From: Candidatus Leptofilum proximum
Lineage (GTDB): Bacteria > Chloroflexota > Anaerolineae > Promineifilales > Promineifilaceae
Direction of reading: 5' to 3'
Length of the DNA stretch: 64,000 nt
Assembly (NCBI GenBank): GCA_016710325.1
Contig: JADJXK010000002.1
Span: 3,658,001 to 3,722,000, forward strand
The notes beneath the pieces are model-generated. The model saw only the letters and a program-made list of their open reading frames with translations, ran no database searches and was not told the DNA's origin. Positions 8,156 to 17,692 of this stretch are shown here, one piece after another. The position numbers and the translations under genes are program-made. How positions within the stretch are numbered: position 1 is the first letter of the stretch; each line of letters opens with the position of its first letter.

Positions 8156-9920
8156 ATGATAAACCAAAGTTGCCGCCAGTGTCGGGATTACTGTTTATGT
8201 TTCCATTGAAGGGTTGGTTTTTCACATTGCCATTGTTGCCTGAACTGCCGTTTCCATTTTCATCAGATTCATCTTCTGATAAAGAAAACGTTTTATGAAT
8301 CTCCCCTTCAATTTGAAAAATCCCTTTTTCAGAATCTACCCAGATCACATCGATTAATAACGTGATGATTTTTCTTTTCAATGAAAATGGAATCTCATTA
8401 GACTCTTGATCACTGTTTCTGGTCTTCTCAATAGCCTTTTTTAGTTTATCTAATGCAGCCATTAACACAGCTTTTTTATCTTCAACATTGAGGCTTTTCT
8501 CAAGTTTTTCTTGCAATGTTTCTCTGGATTTTTTGAACGTTTCATACCGTTGCCTAATATTAAGCATTTTTTCTTCAAACTCGTCTAATGTGTAGATGTC
8601 TCTTTGGTAGGCCGCCTCAAATTTCTCCCTTTCTTTCATTAGGTTCTTCACCTGCTCGTCAATGAAGTCTAATTGTTCCTGGTATCCAAATAGCTCTTGT
8701 TCTTGGACCCTTTCATCAAAGCGTTGGAGCAGCAGATCCGGATCGTAAATAATTTTCTCGATTTCTGTCCAAACACGGGTTTCTATTACGTCTGCAAGGA
8801 CGTACGGAGAAAAACAAGCCGTGTTTAGACCTTTGGCCTTATTTGAATGTCGTGAATAGCAACCGTAGTATCTGACCTTCGTGTTTTTGGTTCCCCCAAT
8901 AATTGTAACGAAACTGAATTCACGGCAAATTGAACACTTAATGAGCCCACCTGCCAGTAACCAGTCCCGTTTCTTTGAATTGCGCAGCGAACGCCGAGCA
9001 TTTTTGGCCATGACAGCTTGGGCTGCATCCCATTCTTCGGGTGTTACTATCCCGGGAACATCGACCTTTATCCATTCGGACTCTGGTCTCAAGCGCATAA
9101 TATTCTTCGGCTTGCCTTTTTCGTTATACTCCCCTGTTTTAATTCCCTGATGTTTATTGGCAAAAAACTCCCCTTTGTATACAGGGGACTTAACTAACTG
9201 ATAAAGGGTACCAGGTGTCCAAAAGCCCAACTTAAATCTAGTGGGGACTCCCTGCTTGTTTAAATCCTTTGCAATTTGATGTAACGTTCGACCTTGATAA
9301 ATTATCTGTTCGTATACCCATCGCATCACCTTATATTCTTCAGGATGGAACTCATACTGACTTTGTTTTGTGATAGCATATCCATATCGGGGTCGTTTTG
9401 CGGTGACCTTGCCCGACATAGCTTTATGCTTAGTTCCCAAGATCATTCGTTCGCGAGCCTTTTTCATCTCTTCCTGAGCCATATAGCCTCGAACATATCG
9501 TTCCAAGGCAGATCCGGGATTGATGTAAAAATGAATCTCGATATTGCGGCGGCTAAACTCCTCTAAAAGGAACCCTTGCTGCCAATCCGCATTTCGGGAT
9601 AATCGGTCAATATCTTCGAGCACCAAATGACGGGCACGGGGTGCCGTTTTTACCTCGTATAAAAGTTTGAGCAGGGCAGGACGGTGATCAAATTCAAACC
9701 CGGTGAACCCGTCATCAAAGAAAATGAATTCAAAGGGAATTCGTAGGTTGTTGCGTTCGGCCGCTATATGGACAGTCTGAATTTGTCTTGAAAAGCTGGT
9801 TCCTTCCTCGACTTGTCTTTCAGAAGAGGCTCGTAAATAGGCATAGGCATCTTCTCCAAAAGGATCTCCGAGATAACCTTGTTTTGCATATTTGGCGAAT
9901 TCCACTTTTAAATCATGCAT
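8136..9920 (-). CDS. Large serine recombinase (integrase of the element)
   Basis: At 594 residues it matches phiC31/TP901-type integrases. The N-terminal resolvase domain has Y-L-R-A-S-S-E-R-Q with the catalytic Ser at about 32 and conserved arginines in LEDIDRLSRN. A recombinase domain follows (about 180-290), then a zinc ribbon (CSIC, YGCYSRH, then a further Cys) and a coiled coil at about 400-490. It catalyses integration and excision through a Ser-DNA intermediate. The last codons and the stop read into comEC sequence. The gene is less GC-rich than the backbone and lacks the ACGGCCGT octamer. Confidence 0.95.
   Translation of the reverse strand: MHDLKVEFAKYAKQGYLGDPFGEDAYAYLRASSERQVEEGTSFSRQIQTVHIAAERNNLRIPFEFIFFDDGFTGFEFDHRPALLKLLYEVKTAPRARHLVLEDIDRLSRNADWQQGFLLEEFSRRNIEIHFYINPGSALERYVRGYMAQEEMKKARERMILGTKHKAMSGKVTAKRPRYGYAITKQSQYEFHPEEYKVMRWVYEQIIYQGRTLHQIAKDLNKQGVPTRFKLGFWTPGTLYQLVKSPVYKGEFFANKHQGIKTGEYNEKGKPKNIMRLRPESEWIKVDVPGIVTPEEWDAAQAVMAKNARRSLRNSKKRDWLLAGGLIKCSICREFSFVTIIGGTKNTKVRYYGCYSRHSNKAKGLNTACFSPYVLADVIETRVWTEIEKIIYDPDLLLQRFDERVQEQELFGYQEQLDFIDEQVKNLMKEREKFEAAYQRDIYTLDEFEEKMLNIRQRYETFKKSRETLQEKLEKSLNVEDKKAVLMAALDKLKKAIEKTRNSDQESNEIPFSLKRKIITLLIDVIWVDSEKGIFQIEGEIHKTFSLSEDESDENGNGSSGNNGNVKNQPFNGNINSNPDTGGNFGLSSSLRSR
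8141..8155. other. Element-chromosome junction (attachment site half) in comEC
   Basis: Homology to comEC ends within GCGATCTCAGGCTAG, at the codons for A-I-S-G. Beyond it the sequence is the AT-richer recombinase gene. The crossover dinucleotide cannot be fixed without the other junction, which is not in the window. Confidence 0.7.
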
Positions 9921-10059
9921 AAGAATGCTCCTGAAGGGGTGCTATCTCTCTTCTATTTGCTGTGGCTTCAATTGCCCTTCAAGCTATGATTTTTGTGATA
10001 GAAGTAGGAGGACACCTCAGTTTGAGAAATCGTTTTGATTTGTAATATAGTGTAACATA

Positions 10060-10284
10060 ATGTCTCATAATGACAAAGATACATCAGATCCCCAAACGTG
10101 GTTTACAGTAACTGAAGCTGCCAGCTACATCCGCGTAACTAGGCAAACTATCTATCGGTATATGGATGATGGCGCGCTGAAGTATTACGTTTTGAAATCA
10201 GGGGGTGGTCGGCGGTTGAAAAAAGCCGATCTGGATGCACTACTTGAGCCCCCATCAGAAACCTCTGGTGAGAGCTCAAATTAA
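10060..10284 (+). CDS. MerR-like excisionase/DNA-binding protein
   Basis: The 74-residue protein has a helix-turn-helix of the HTH_17 excisionase type (TVTEAASYIRVTRQTIYRYM, then LKSGGGRRLKKADLDALL). It is divergent from the recombinase across a 139-bp gap, the usual place for a recombination directionality factor. That role is inferred. No clear ribosome site is seen. Confidence 0.8.
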   Translation: MSHNDKDTSDPQTWFTVTEAASYIRVTRQTIYRYMDDGALKYYVLKSGGGRRLKKADLDALLEPPSETSGESSN

Positions 10285-10289
10285 CTTCT

Positions 10290-10487
10290 TTAGTGCAATT
10301 TCTGGTTTCTCAAACCGCGCAGTTGACGAGTTTGCTTTAAAGGCTTAGTCACATTGAGTTGTAAGCTTTTTGATTTATTTTCATTCCCGTACTCGTTTAA
10401 TAAAAAGTCAATGAACAAGTCCAATGCAGCAGCCATTCGTCCAGGTGTTTGTGAATTTGGTTTGCGGTAATTGAGCTTTTCAGTCAT
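10290..10487 (-). CDS. Small hypothetical protein
   Basis: This basic protein of 65 residues has no recognised domain. Support comes from an AGGAGAAAGA ribosome site directly before the ATG and from co-orientation with the replication genes upstream. It converges with the excisionase-like gene. Confidence 0.55.
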   Translation of the reverse strand: MTEKLNYRKPNSQTPGRMAAALDLFIDFLLNEYGNENKSKSLQLNVTKPLKQTRQLRGLRNQKLH

Positions 10488-10593
10488 TCTTTCTCCTACT
10501 ATGTTTCCTCAATTGGGTGCGATAGCGAAGCAAGCAAAAGGCATATTTGCAAATAAGCTTCTCCTCAAATTTGGAAGCAATGCTGTCCTTACC

Positions 10594-11460
10594 CTAAACG
10601 TGCACGTGCAAGGTCTGCGCTCTTTCATAAGGCTCAATAAAAGGCACTCGTCCACCAGCAATTGGGCGGTAATCTCTAACGCCAGTTATATCGATCATAA
10701 ATCCGTCAGGAACCATCTCCAGGAGCCGTGACCAAGTAGCACCGCCTAAGAAGGTGGCTAGTTCATTGAGTCGGTAATTTGAGGTCATAATGACGCTTAG
10801 CTTTTGCCGATAACAGTAGTTAATAAGGTCATAGTAGCGCGTGCGAATTTCTGCAGCCTGGTCTGATGAACGGATGAAGGGCAGAGCTCCTTCGCGACCA
10901 ATGTCATCGATCATAATTGCCCGTGGTTTGCCAAGCTGCTCAGAATAGAGAAAAGATTCTAAATTAAAGGTCGAATCCGACTGCATCGTCATCCATTCCC
11001 GCGCAGAGCGCAACTTGCCAGCAGGATAAATAGAGATTTCTTGCCCCTGTTCAACTTCGTTTACCGTGATGACACCACAGCCATAAAAAAGTGCCTCAGC
11101 AATCGTCGTTTTCCCATTACCAAATCCTGAAAAATAGTGTGCTCCAATAGGTTTCCACTCCGATCCTTCTATAACACGCATTTCTTTTGTTCCTACAGAC
11201 CCAGAGGTAATTACAAAAGACTGACCTGGTTTACGTTGCCAGGAAGAAAGCCATTGTTTGGCCAGGTCAATAGATTGCAGTAAGAGCTGCTGTTCGTTAA
11301 ATTCAACCCACCGTCGGCCTTCTGCCTGAATTGGTCCATTCTCCGTCTCCAGGCGAACTGCTGGCGCTAAATGGGTGAGGCGTAATACATTGAGCCCCAC
11401 CGCTTCATAAACCAGCTCTTTTGTAAGTGGTACCTCAGCTCCAATGCTCAATCGTCGCAT
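10594..11460 (-). CDS. DnaC/IstB-like AAA+ ATPase (helicase loader)
   Basis: The protein is about 288 residues when started at ATG 11460, which has AAAGGAG upstream; an earlier in-frame GTG would overlap that site. Walker A is SGFGNGKTT, Walker B IMIDDIG, a sensor Asn lies in MTSNYRLNEL, and an Arg-finger-like TWSRLLEM follows. DnaC-type proteins load the replicative helicase. With the initiator-like protein upstream it suggests autonomous replication of the excised element. Confidence 0.8.
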   Translation of the reverse strand: MRRLSIGAEVPLTKELVYEAVGLNVLRLTHLAPAVRLETENGPIQAEGRRWVEFNEQQLLLQSIDLAKQWLSSWQRKPGQSFVITSGSVGTKEMRVIEGSEWKPIGAHYFSGFGNGKTTIAEALFYGCGVITVNEVEQGQEISIYPAGKLRSAREWMTMQSDSTFNLESFLYSEQLGKPRAIMIDDIGREGALPFIRSSDQAAEIRTRYYDLINYCYRQKLSVIMTSNYRLNELATFLGGATWSRLLEMVPDGFMIDITGVRDYRPIAGGRVPFIEPYERAQTLHVHV

Positions 11461-11493
11461 ATTCACTCCTTTACACACTGTCCTATTACGGAA

Positions 11494-12321
11494 TTAGAAC
11501 CGCCCACCTATCGTTGGCGGTTGGGGCACCAGCCCCACAGATGTAGTCAATAAGGTTTTTCCCTTTTCGGATAATTTTCTGCTTTCATACCAATCTAAAA
11601 TGCCTGTTACATTGTCTGACCTGTAACCAGCTGCTATCCACTCTGCCACAACGCTGGCTAGCAGCTCCTGGTTTGGCTTATCACCCAAACGTTTAGCAAT
11701 TAGCGGCCAAGATTGTTTGCGAGGATATCGTGCCATCGTCTCACGCCAGGCCTGAATCGCTGGATGTGTCGCAACAACAGCCAACCCATTTTCAGAAGAA
11801 ATAGGGGTAGAGTTGTGGGCGGCGCCATTCTCTGTTGTTTTTCTTTGAGTTTTCTTTGTTAAGAAGGAACTGCGGTTATCCTCCATTTCCTTGTATTGTG
11901 GTTTTTCTGCATTACTTATCGGGTGGAGGTATCCTGTAATAGATAGCTCCTGCAGCTTTGCACCAAGAAGAGGTGTATTTAGTTCATACCAGGTTAAGCG
12001 TTGACGGTCTGTCCAGTACAAAACGAGACTACCTAAACGTAGGGCACTTTTCTCATCACCCTGTTGAATTTTGCACCCCAAACGACGGCGCGCCGTTTCA
12101 AACTCAGTTCGAGTAAATCCTAGCTCTTCTTGCCAACTGTCACCGGGCCGATATGCCGGATGCTGGCAAGGCGCACTGAACTTGTAAAAAGGCCGCTGCT
12201 CCTGGCTTTCCCACCAGTAAACAATTTGTTGTAAAAGCAGGGAAGCCAGGATGCTGCCAGTTAGCTGATTAAGGCTGGGATAATAAGCAATCGTTCTGCC
12301 CATGGCTTTGCTTGTAAGCAA
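11494..12321 (-). CDS. Replisome organizer/replication initiator-like protein
   Basis: The protein has 275 residues. The N-terminus (YYPSLNQLTGSILASLLLQQ then IVYWWE) resembles the winged-helix domain of phage and plasmid replisome organizers, which typically precede a DnaC-like loader as here. A central low-complexity linker precedes a C-terminal domain at about 180-270. The start is a TTG behind GAGG; an ATG seven codons later is an alternative. Confidence 0.6.
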   Translation of the reverse strand: MLTSKAMGRTIAYYPSLNQLTGSILASLLLQQIVYWWESQEQRPFYKFSAPCQHPAYRPGDSWQEELGFTRTEFETARRRLGCKIQQGDEKSALRLGSLVLYWTDRQRLTWYELNTPLLGAKLQELSITGYLHPISNAEKPQYKEMEDNRSSFLTKKTQRKTTENGAAHNSTPISSENGLAVVATHPAIQAWRETMARYPRKQSWPLIAKRLGDKPNQELLASVVAEWIAAGYRSDNVTGILDWYESRKLSEKGKTLLTTSVGLVPQPPTIGGRF

Positions 12322-12346
12322 TATTGCCTCGCTGTTTTTTTCGCTC

Positions 12347-12598
12347 TTACCGATAAAGGGACAAATCTAGTTTTTTGGGTTTCATACGGCTACTCTCGGG
12401 CTGAGAGATTTTGACTGGCCGCTCCTCACGCTTAATCTCCGCCGCCGCGGGCACAAGGATTTCCAAATCTCGGGCTTTTTCAAAAACCAAGATGCGCACT
12501 GCATCACTGAGCGTGCGCTGCATCGCCAGGGCAACCTCACCCAGCAGCCTCTTTTCAGCCGCCGAACAGCGCACTACAACCCGTTCTTCTCGACTCAT
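12347..12598 (-). CDS. Small RHH/DUF1778-like DNA-binding protein
   Basis: The 83-residue product begins at the ATG preceded by AAAAAAGGAG. A longer frame to 12736 exists but would include that ribosome site. The stretch ERVVVRCSAAEKRLLGEVAL followed by a helical segment resembles ribbon-helix-helix regulators, and the C-terminal tail is basic. It may be a transcriptional repressor or plasmid-maintenance protein. Confidence 0.55.
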   Translation of the reverse strand: MSREERVVVRCSAAEKRLLGEVALAMQRTLSDAVRILVFEKARDLEILVPAAAEIKREERPVKISQPESSRMKPKKLDLSLYR

Positions 12599-12759
12599 CG
12601 TTACTCCTTTTTTTGTGTGAATATAAAACTGCCCCGTGATGAGGCGTCCATCGCGGGGCAGTGTATACGATTTTGTTACAGGCTGGGTGCACATTGTGTT
12701 TCGTTCACTGAATGGTGCACGAAATGGTTCACTCACCTATTTGCCAAGACCAGTTTTCG

Positions 12760-13509
12760 TCAATGCACATCTCCTTCGTAACGATGGTCATACCAGCGCT
12801 CACACAATACAGGAGCATACTTCTTCACCGTGGCCATAGCCAGGTTGTTATCCTGACACGCTTGCTTTAGGCTAATCCCAACCGTTTTGCGCGTCAGGTG
12901 CTGGCGGCGGTACTCCACCAGATTTTTCAGGCTGACCAGGGTATCTATTCGAGGACCATACTTTTTTTCTGGCGCAGGCTGCTCCATCTGAACTGGCGGC
13001 GAGAGCTGCTGACATGTATACCCCATCTTCTCCATCTTACGCACATAGACAGGCACAATATTGTCAACGGCCAACAAATCATCGGGAACAGCTCCACCAT
13101 TCCAACCATAAGTGACAGTCAAAAGCACCGTATTGTCAATGGTCACAGCAAAGACAAAATGCCCCAAGACGGCCGTTTCCCGCATTTTTGGCCAAAGCCA
13201 GGAAAGGGATTTTTCTATTCGCTTCATGCGCAAAAATTCTGACGCCAGCGCATCTTGGGCCAAAATGCCATTAACGGTGTGTACAATTTCCTCATCCCAT
13301 TCGTTGATATGCGCCTCCAAACCAACCGTAAGGGGGTCATTCAGGTAATTGACAAAGCGCGGTGGCACAAGTGGTTTGCCCACGAGCAGAGAATCATACT
13401 GTTTCAGAAATTCCGTCATGGTGTTCACCGCTTGAGACAGCTGGCAGTCGAGTAAAAATTCATAAATCAACTGGGTTTTGACGACAAAGCCAAACAACTG
13501 TGAACGCAT
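12760..13509 (-). CDS. Hypothetical protein with C-terminal HTH-like segment
   Basis: The protein has 249 residues and no recognised family. The last 50 residues (TVGISLKQACQDNNLAMATV then KKYAP) look like a helix-turn-helix. The rest is mixed alpha/beta without membrane segments or signal peptide. A GGAGAA site precedes the ATG. It lies between the replication and the transfer genes. Confidence 0.6.
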   Translation of the reverse strand: MRSQLFGFVVKTQLIYEFLLDCQLSQAVNTMTEFLKQYDSLLVGKPLVPPRFVNYLNDPLTVGLEAHINEWDEEIVHTVNGILAQDALASEFLRMKRIEKSLSWLWPKMRETAVLGHFVFAVTIDNTVLLTVTYGWNGGAVPDDLLAVDNIVPVYVRKMEKMGYTCQQLSPPVQMEQPAPEKKYGPRIDTLVSLKNLVEYRRQHLTRKTVGISLKQACQDNNLAMATVKKYAPVLCERWYDHRYEGDVH

Positions 13510-13586
13510 ACAAATTCTTCTCCAATCGGCGGACCACAGCGGTAAGCTGCTATGGCCCGCCTGTTATTGCTTGAAATTACCCGAGG

Positions 13587-14117
13587 TTAAATCAGATGAA
13601 GAACCTGGTCCAAGACGATCAAAAAGAGTGATGATGCTAACAAACCAAAAAACCAGAGGCTGGCGCCACGGGCAAGCGAAAAGAAGAGATTTTCCTGCAG
13701 CCAGGCAATGGTCATGATGTGCGGTGGATGGGCCTCATCAAAGCGGTGGACCTTCTGATGAAAAACGACCAGGCTGTAGTGCATGGGCCAACCCAAAACA
13801 GCCACTGCCTGGCGCCACCACGATCGTTTGCGGTCACTCCATCCGGCGACCCAGCGCTCGCTTTTCCAAAGAAGAAAAAGGCCCTGTCCCAGGTAGACAA
13901 AAAAATGGAGATAGCCCAGGTAGAAGGGAACATCTGTATAGAAGGCGTCGGAAAAGTAAAAGAAGAGCGCGGCAAAAGCAGCGGCCAGTTCGGCCAGCTG
14001 TCGGGTAGCATTCAACATCCAGGCTGTCTGCACGATTGTGCGCTCTAAAGTAAAAAGCTCTTTCACTTCTTCATTCTGGAGCATATCAATAAATGGATTG
14101 GGTGGTACATGGTTCAT
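13587..14117 (-). CDS. Integral membrane protein of the transfer region
   Basis: The 176 residues include four probable membrane helices (about 38-58, 66-85, 100-118 and 150-174). No family is recognised. Its position just downstream of the coupling-protein gene and in the same direction suggests a role at the membrane during DNA transfer, which is inference. Confidence 0.6.
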   Translation of the reverse strand: MNHVPPNPFIDMLQNEEVKELFTLERTIVQTAWMLNATRQLAELAAAFAALFFYFSDAFYTDVPFYLGYLHFFVYLGQGLFLLWKSERWVAGWSDRKRSWWRQAVAVLGWPMHYSLVVFHQKVHRFDEAHPPHIMTIAWLQENLFFSLARGASLWFFGLLASSLFLIVLDQVLHLI

Positions 14118-14274
14118 AACGTTTTAAATATCCTTTTTGTATTTGTTTTTTGATTGAGCAGGCGGCGCCCTTAACTTTCCTAATGAGGCCGCCTGCTCAA
14201 AGACGTTTTGACCCATTCCGCTAACTTATTTGCGGATCAAGTCGTTGTCGGTAAATGTTTGCCCACAATGCTGG

Positions 14275-16380
14275 TTACAGCAGCGATGATTCATCCAGAC
14301 TGTCGCGCCACGACGGCCGCTCCGAATCTGCTACAGTCGGTCGGCGCGTTGAGCCGGGTGTCTCACCGTCTCCTGTTTCCTCTGCTGCCTCCAGGTCGCT
14401 CGGATCGCCCGCCACATCTTCACCTACTGCGGCGAGCATGTTGTCCGCTTCATTAACAGCGGCACTTGGCTCATCAGGCTTTTCACCCACTGCCTCTGCT
14501 GCATGCCGTACGGCCGTTTGCTTCGGCTCGATGCTGGCAGTATGCATCCCACCAGCAATGGCATCGTCCTTAGCGGCATCTAGTGCTTTAGCGGGTTCTG
14601 CCGCTGGCCGCAGCCATTCCGTGTAGCGCCGGGGGGCGGTTGGCATACGAGGTGGCAGCGGTGGCCGGGGCAGCTGGCCAAACGTCGCGCGGCCATCCAG
14701 CATCTGGCCCACAAAGCGAATTTGCTGGCCGTGTTCGGTGACAACAAACACCTTATCCTTGGGCAGGGCCATCACTTCTGTTGGGGAGTAAGCAGGCAGT
14801 TCCTGCATCGATTCGCTCACGCTCTGCTGCGGCACAGTTTGGAGTTGGCCATCCTTGTTGGTGAACGTCCGGCTCGCGGTCGAAAAAGAGCGATTGGTTT
14901 CCAGCTTTGTGCCGAAGATGTCCGAGATGTGGGCGGCGGTCTGGAAATCGCTCGGTGGATACCACAGCTGGTGGGCGCAGTTGGACAGAATGGAGTTGGC
15001 CCCCGTTTTGCCGTAGATCCCTTCCAGCTGGGACAGGGATTGGGCATAAAGCAGCATCGTGATGCCATAGCCACCTACCGTCGCCAGATATGTGTCCAGG
15101 TGACGCATCCGTACAGCGGCCGTTTCGTCAATCACCACCAGCAGCCGCTGGCGCTGACCTTGCCGCATGTGATGGCGCATCAGGCCGGCCAGAATAGCCG
15201 AGACAACACCGCCAACACCCTGGAGATCATTCAAGCTGTAGGTGATGTAGAGCGTCGATTTTCTGGCCACCCAATCCTGCGGCAGCGCCAGTTGGGGGGT
15301 ATAGGGGCAGATGGTGTCGATATGCTTCTGGTAGCCAAAGAGACGGGTGGCAAAGGTGCCGTAAGCAGAGGTGACAAACCGGTCGCCGCCGGTCACTTTC
15401 TCCGGCGGCAGGCCATTGGTGAACTGGCGCACAAACGGTTTGGCCGACGGCACGCTCTCCAGCCCCAGCAGCACCTGCATGAAGTCGTCCTCTCCCGCAT
15501 CCAGTAAGACCCGCAGGGCATCCTTGCCCCGCTCGGCCGCGAAGTGACCCACAGCCCGAAACAGCGACAGGGCTTTGTCGGCAAAGATGCGCTGGCTGTC
15601 TTCATCCGGCCGCAGCATTTGGGCGTGCAGTTCTTGAAGGTCGTCGGGATTACGAAAGTTGTAGTAATTGGCCAGCTTGATCTGGTGCCCCGGCAGATGA
15701 TAGACGGGACCTACTTGCTGCTGCCGTAAAGCGGCCGTTCGTTCCCACTGTTCGGATTTAGGATCCACCACGACGGCGGCGCCGGGCCAACGCTTAAGCA
15801 CTTCGGTCAGGTGCAGCCCTTTGCCAGAGCGCGTACTGGCCACCACCAGGACATGTCCCTGCCCCCTGGCATAGTCTAGACCAACGGGCACCGCCTTTTT
15901 TTTCTCGTTCTGGAGCGTTACAAACGGGATGCCTGTTTCACCGGGCAGCGCCGCAATGATGTTACCATCTGACAGGTTACCCTGCTTTGCTTCATGCTTT
16001 TTGGCCCGCCGCTTTTGCAGCACCGTCTGGTTCACCGGCCGGATGCCGAAGTAGTAAACAAGTCCCCAAAAACCGAGGTGGATAACGGCGGGAACGAGCC
16101 AACCCAGCCCGGGATTACGCGGGTCTTCGACCAGCACACCGAGCCAGGTCAACAGCTGCCAGACGACGCCAAACGGTCCAACGCCTACCGCCGCAAAGGC
16201 TTTGCTGCCAAGATCCATTGGCGCAATTGCCGCCATTTGGGTGGCAGCCAGATAGCTGCCCAAGAGCAGGAGCACCCCATACACGATAGCCGTTATGTGG
16301 AGCGCCCGCTTCGTTTGCGGGGTGGCCTCGCGCCATAGCTCTTGCCAGTAGTTAAAAAGGGTCATTTGTTCATTCATCAT
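14275..16380 (-). CDS. VirD4/TraG-type conjugative coupling ATPase
   Basis: The 701-residue protein starts at the ATG that overlaps the TGA of the relaxase gene. Three N-terminal membrane segments (within about residues 25-125) precede Walker A (VVASTRSGKGLHL), VVVDPKSEQW and Walker B (RLLVVIDETAAV). These are followed by the LYAQSLSQLEGIYG and ILSNCAHQLW segments typical of TraG/VirD4. The C-terminal 130 residues are acidic and low in complexity. It links the relaxase-DNA complex to the secretion channel. Confidence 0.92.
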   Translation of the reverse strand: MMNEQMTLFNYWQELWREATPQTKRALHITAIVYGVLLLLGSYLAATQMAAIAPMDLGSKAFAAVGVGPFGVVWQLLTWLGVLVEDPRNPGLGWLVPAVIHLGFWGLVYYFGIRPVNQTVLQKRRAKKHEAKQGNLSDGNIIAALPGETGIPFVTLQNEKKKAVPVGLDYARGQGHVLVVASTRSGKGLHLTEVLKRWPGAAVVVDPKSEQWERTAALRQQQVGPVYHLPGHQIKLANYYNFRNPDDLQELHAQMLRPDEDSQRIFADKALSLFRAVGHFAAERGKDALRVLLDAGEDDFMQVLLGLESVPSAKPFVRQFTNGLPPEKVTGGDRFVTSAYGTFATRLFGYQKHIDTICPYTPQLALPQDWVARKSTLYITYSLNDLQGVGGVVSAILAGLMRHHMRQGQRQRLLVVIDETAAVRMRHLDTYLATVGGYGITMLLYAQSLSQLEGIYGKTGANSILSNCAHQLWYPPSDFQTAAHISDIFGTKLETNRSFSTASRTFTNKDGQLQTVPQQSVSESMQELPAYSPTEVMALPKDKVFVVTEHGQQIRFVGQMLDGRATFGQLPRPPLPPRMPTAPRRYTEWLRPAAEPAKALDAAKDDAIAGGMHTASIEPKQTAVRHAAEAVGEKPDEPSAAVNEADNMLAAVGEDVAGDPSDLEAAEETGDGETPGSTRRPTVADSERPSWRDSLDESSLL

Positions 16381-17006
16381 TCCCACTCCATGCCCCATGC
16401 CGCTTCAGCTTCCTGCTGCGGTTGGGCCACTTCTAAAACCGGTTGAAGGGAGAGGCTGCGCTCAGCGGCGGCCGCTGGTACCAGTTCCTGGTTCAGGGCG
16501 TGCTCTGGCACGGCCGTGCGCTGCGCCAGGGCCGCCTCTCGTTCGGTTTCCAGCGCCTGCCGTACCGTCAACCACCAGTCGCGAAACGATTCGGATTTAA
16601 AGCGAATCTGCTTGTCACCAAAGGCGATGACGTGGGCGTGCGAGTAGCTGGTATCCGTATGGGCCATGAGGCGCCACGCCGAAAAAAGGGAACCACCGGC
16701 AGCCAGCGCCTGGTTGTACGCTTCCGGGGTCAGCCATTCATCTTTCACGGAGAGAATGAGTTGGTGCGTGTACCGCTGCGCTTTGCCCTCTTGCTCCACC
16801 CAGGCGATAACCTCATCATGGGTGCGTGCCTGGCTCTTTTGGTCCAGCCAAGTTCCCCGTGGCTCACGCTGCTGCTGTTGGGCGGGTCGGCCCCGGCCGT
16901 AAGCTAGATAGTTGGCAATCTTCCGGGTTACCGTGGCGGAGACGCGGCCTGTTTTGGTGCGGTTTTCGTGGGACTGATGACGGACGACATTGTGTAACTC
17001 AGGCAT
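16377..17006 (-). CDS. Compact HUH relaxase (MOB P/Q-like)
   Basis: Only 209 residues, but it carries the relaxase metal motif HTDTSYSHAH (three His arranged HxDxxxxHxH). It also has a Tyr-containing N-terminal stretch IANYLAYGRGRP that can serve as the nicking tyrosine, and THQLILSVKDEW as the intervening strand. It lies between a MobC-like gene (8-bp overlap) and the coupling ATPase (overlapping stop/start), a canonical mobilization operon. It lacks the helicase or primase tail common in larger relaxases. Confidence 0.75.
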   Translation of the reverse strand: MPELHNVVRHQSHENRTKTGRVSATVTRKIANYLAYGRGRPAQQQQREPRGTWLDQKSQARTHDEVIAWVEQEGKAQRYTHQLILSVKDEWLTPEAYNQALAAGGSLFSAWRLMAHTDTSYSHAHVIAFGDKQIRFKSESFRDWWLTVRQALETEREAALAQRTAVPEHALNQELVPAAAAERSLSLQPVLEVAQPQQEAEAAWGMEWE

Positions 17007-17553
17007 GGCCCACCTCCGTTTCTGCTAAGGCTACACTCTCCGTTCCGGCAACGGCTGGTTCTACCTGGGCATACTGTTCTAGAAGCTGCTGCAGCGGTTG
17101 GCCCATCAACCGCTTTTGCCGCTTGCGGGCCATGTGGCGCATATGGTTGTATACCTCACGGATGCGGAAATCTGGTTGGACGGTGGGATCGTGGCTGACG
17201 GCGAAGCGGTCTTCGAAATCTGCCGGATGCCGCTCGGCCTCCTGACGGATAAGCTGCAAAAGCAGCATCGAGGTCAGGTCGTGGGTCATGGCCGATTCGG
17301 CCGCCGCCTGGATGCTCAGCTTGGCCAGCCGGTTAAAGTTGCGTGCCAGCCCCGCTGCGACGATATCGTTGAGCAGCGGCACCAGCAGCTGGGTGAGGTC
17401 AGCCTTCATGCCCACAAGTGAGAGGGTTTCGATGGCGGCACTGAAGGTCAGGCCATGGGCATCCGCATACCGTTTCAGCTGGTCATGGCCCTCATTGGTG
17501 AGGGAGATGGTTTTCTTCCGGGTATTGCGATACCGGGTGTTTATTTTTAACAC
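16999..17553 (-). CDS. MobC-like relaxosome accessory protein
   Basis: This 184-residue protein begins at GTG behind AAGGAG. The N-terminus (RKKTISLTNEGHDQLKRYAD then AHGLTFSAAIETL) looks like a ribbon-helix-helix, and the rest is helical and basic. It is first in the operon with relaxase and coupling protein, so oriT binding is the likely role. oriT itself would be expected just upstream, at 17554-17700. Confidence 0.6.
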   Translation of the reverse strand: MLKINTRYRNTRKKTISLTNEGHDQLKRYADAHGLTFSAAIETLSLVGMKADLTQLLVPLLNDIVAAGLARNFNRLAKLSIQAAAESAMTHDLTSMLLLQLIRQEAERHPADFEDRFAVSHDPTVQPDFRIREVYNHMRHMARKRQKRLMGQPLQQLLEQYAQVEPAVAGTESVALAETEVGHA

Positions 17554-17692
17554 GGATTACTCCTTGTTGTGGTCTTGCTGACAAGCAGCAAGGTAACTGA
17601 CAGGCGCTGACTTTCCTGAGCAATATGTCAGGATGGGCCAGAGCATCTGAGATCTGTCTGGATTGGTTCAGGTCAGTTAATGAGGGAAACCA

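Noticed and set aside
14722..15507. 261-codon frame opposite the coupling ATPase gene
   Set aside because: Overlaps the Walker-containing gene, no ribosome site or domain.
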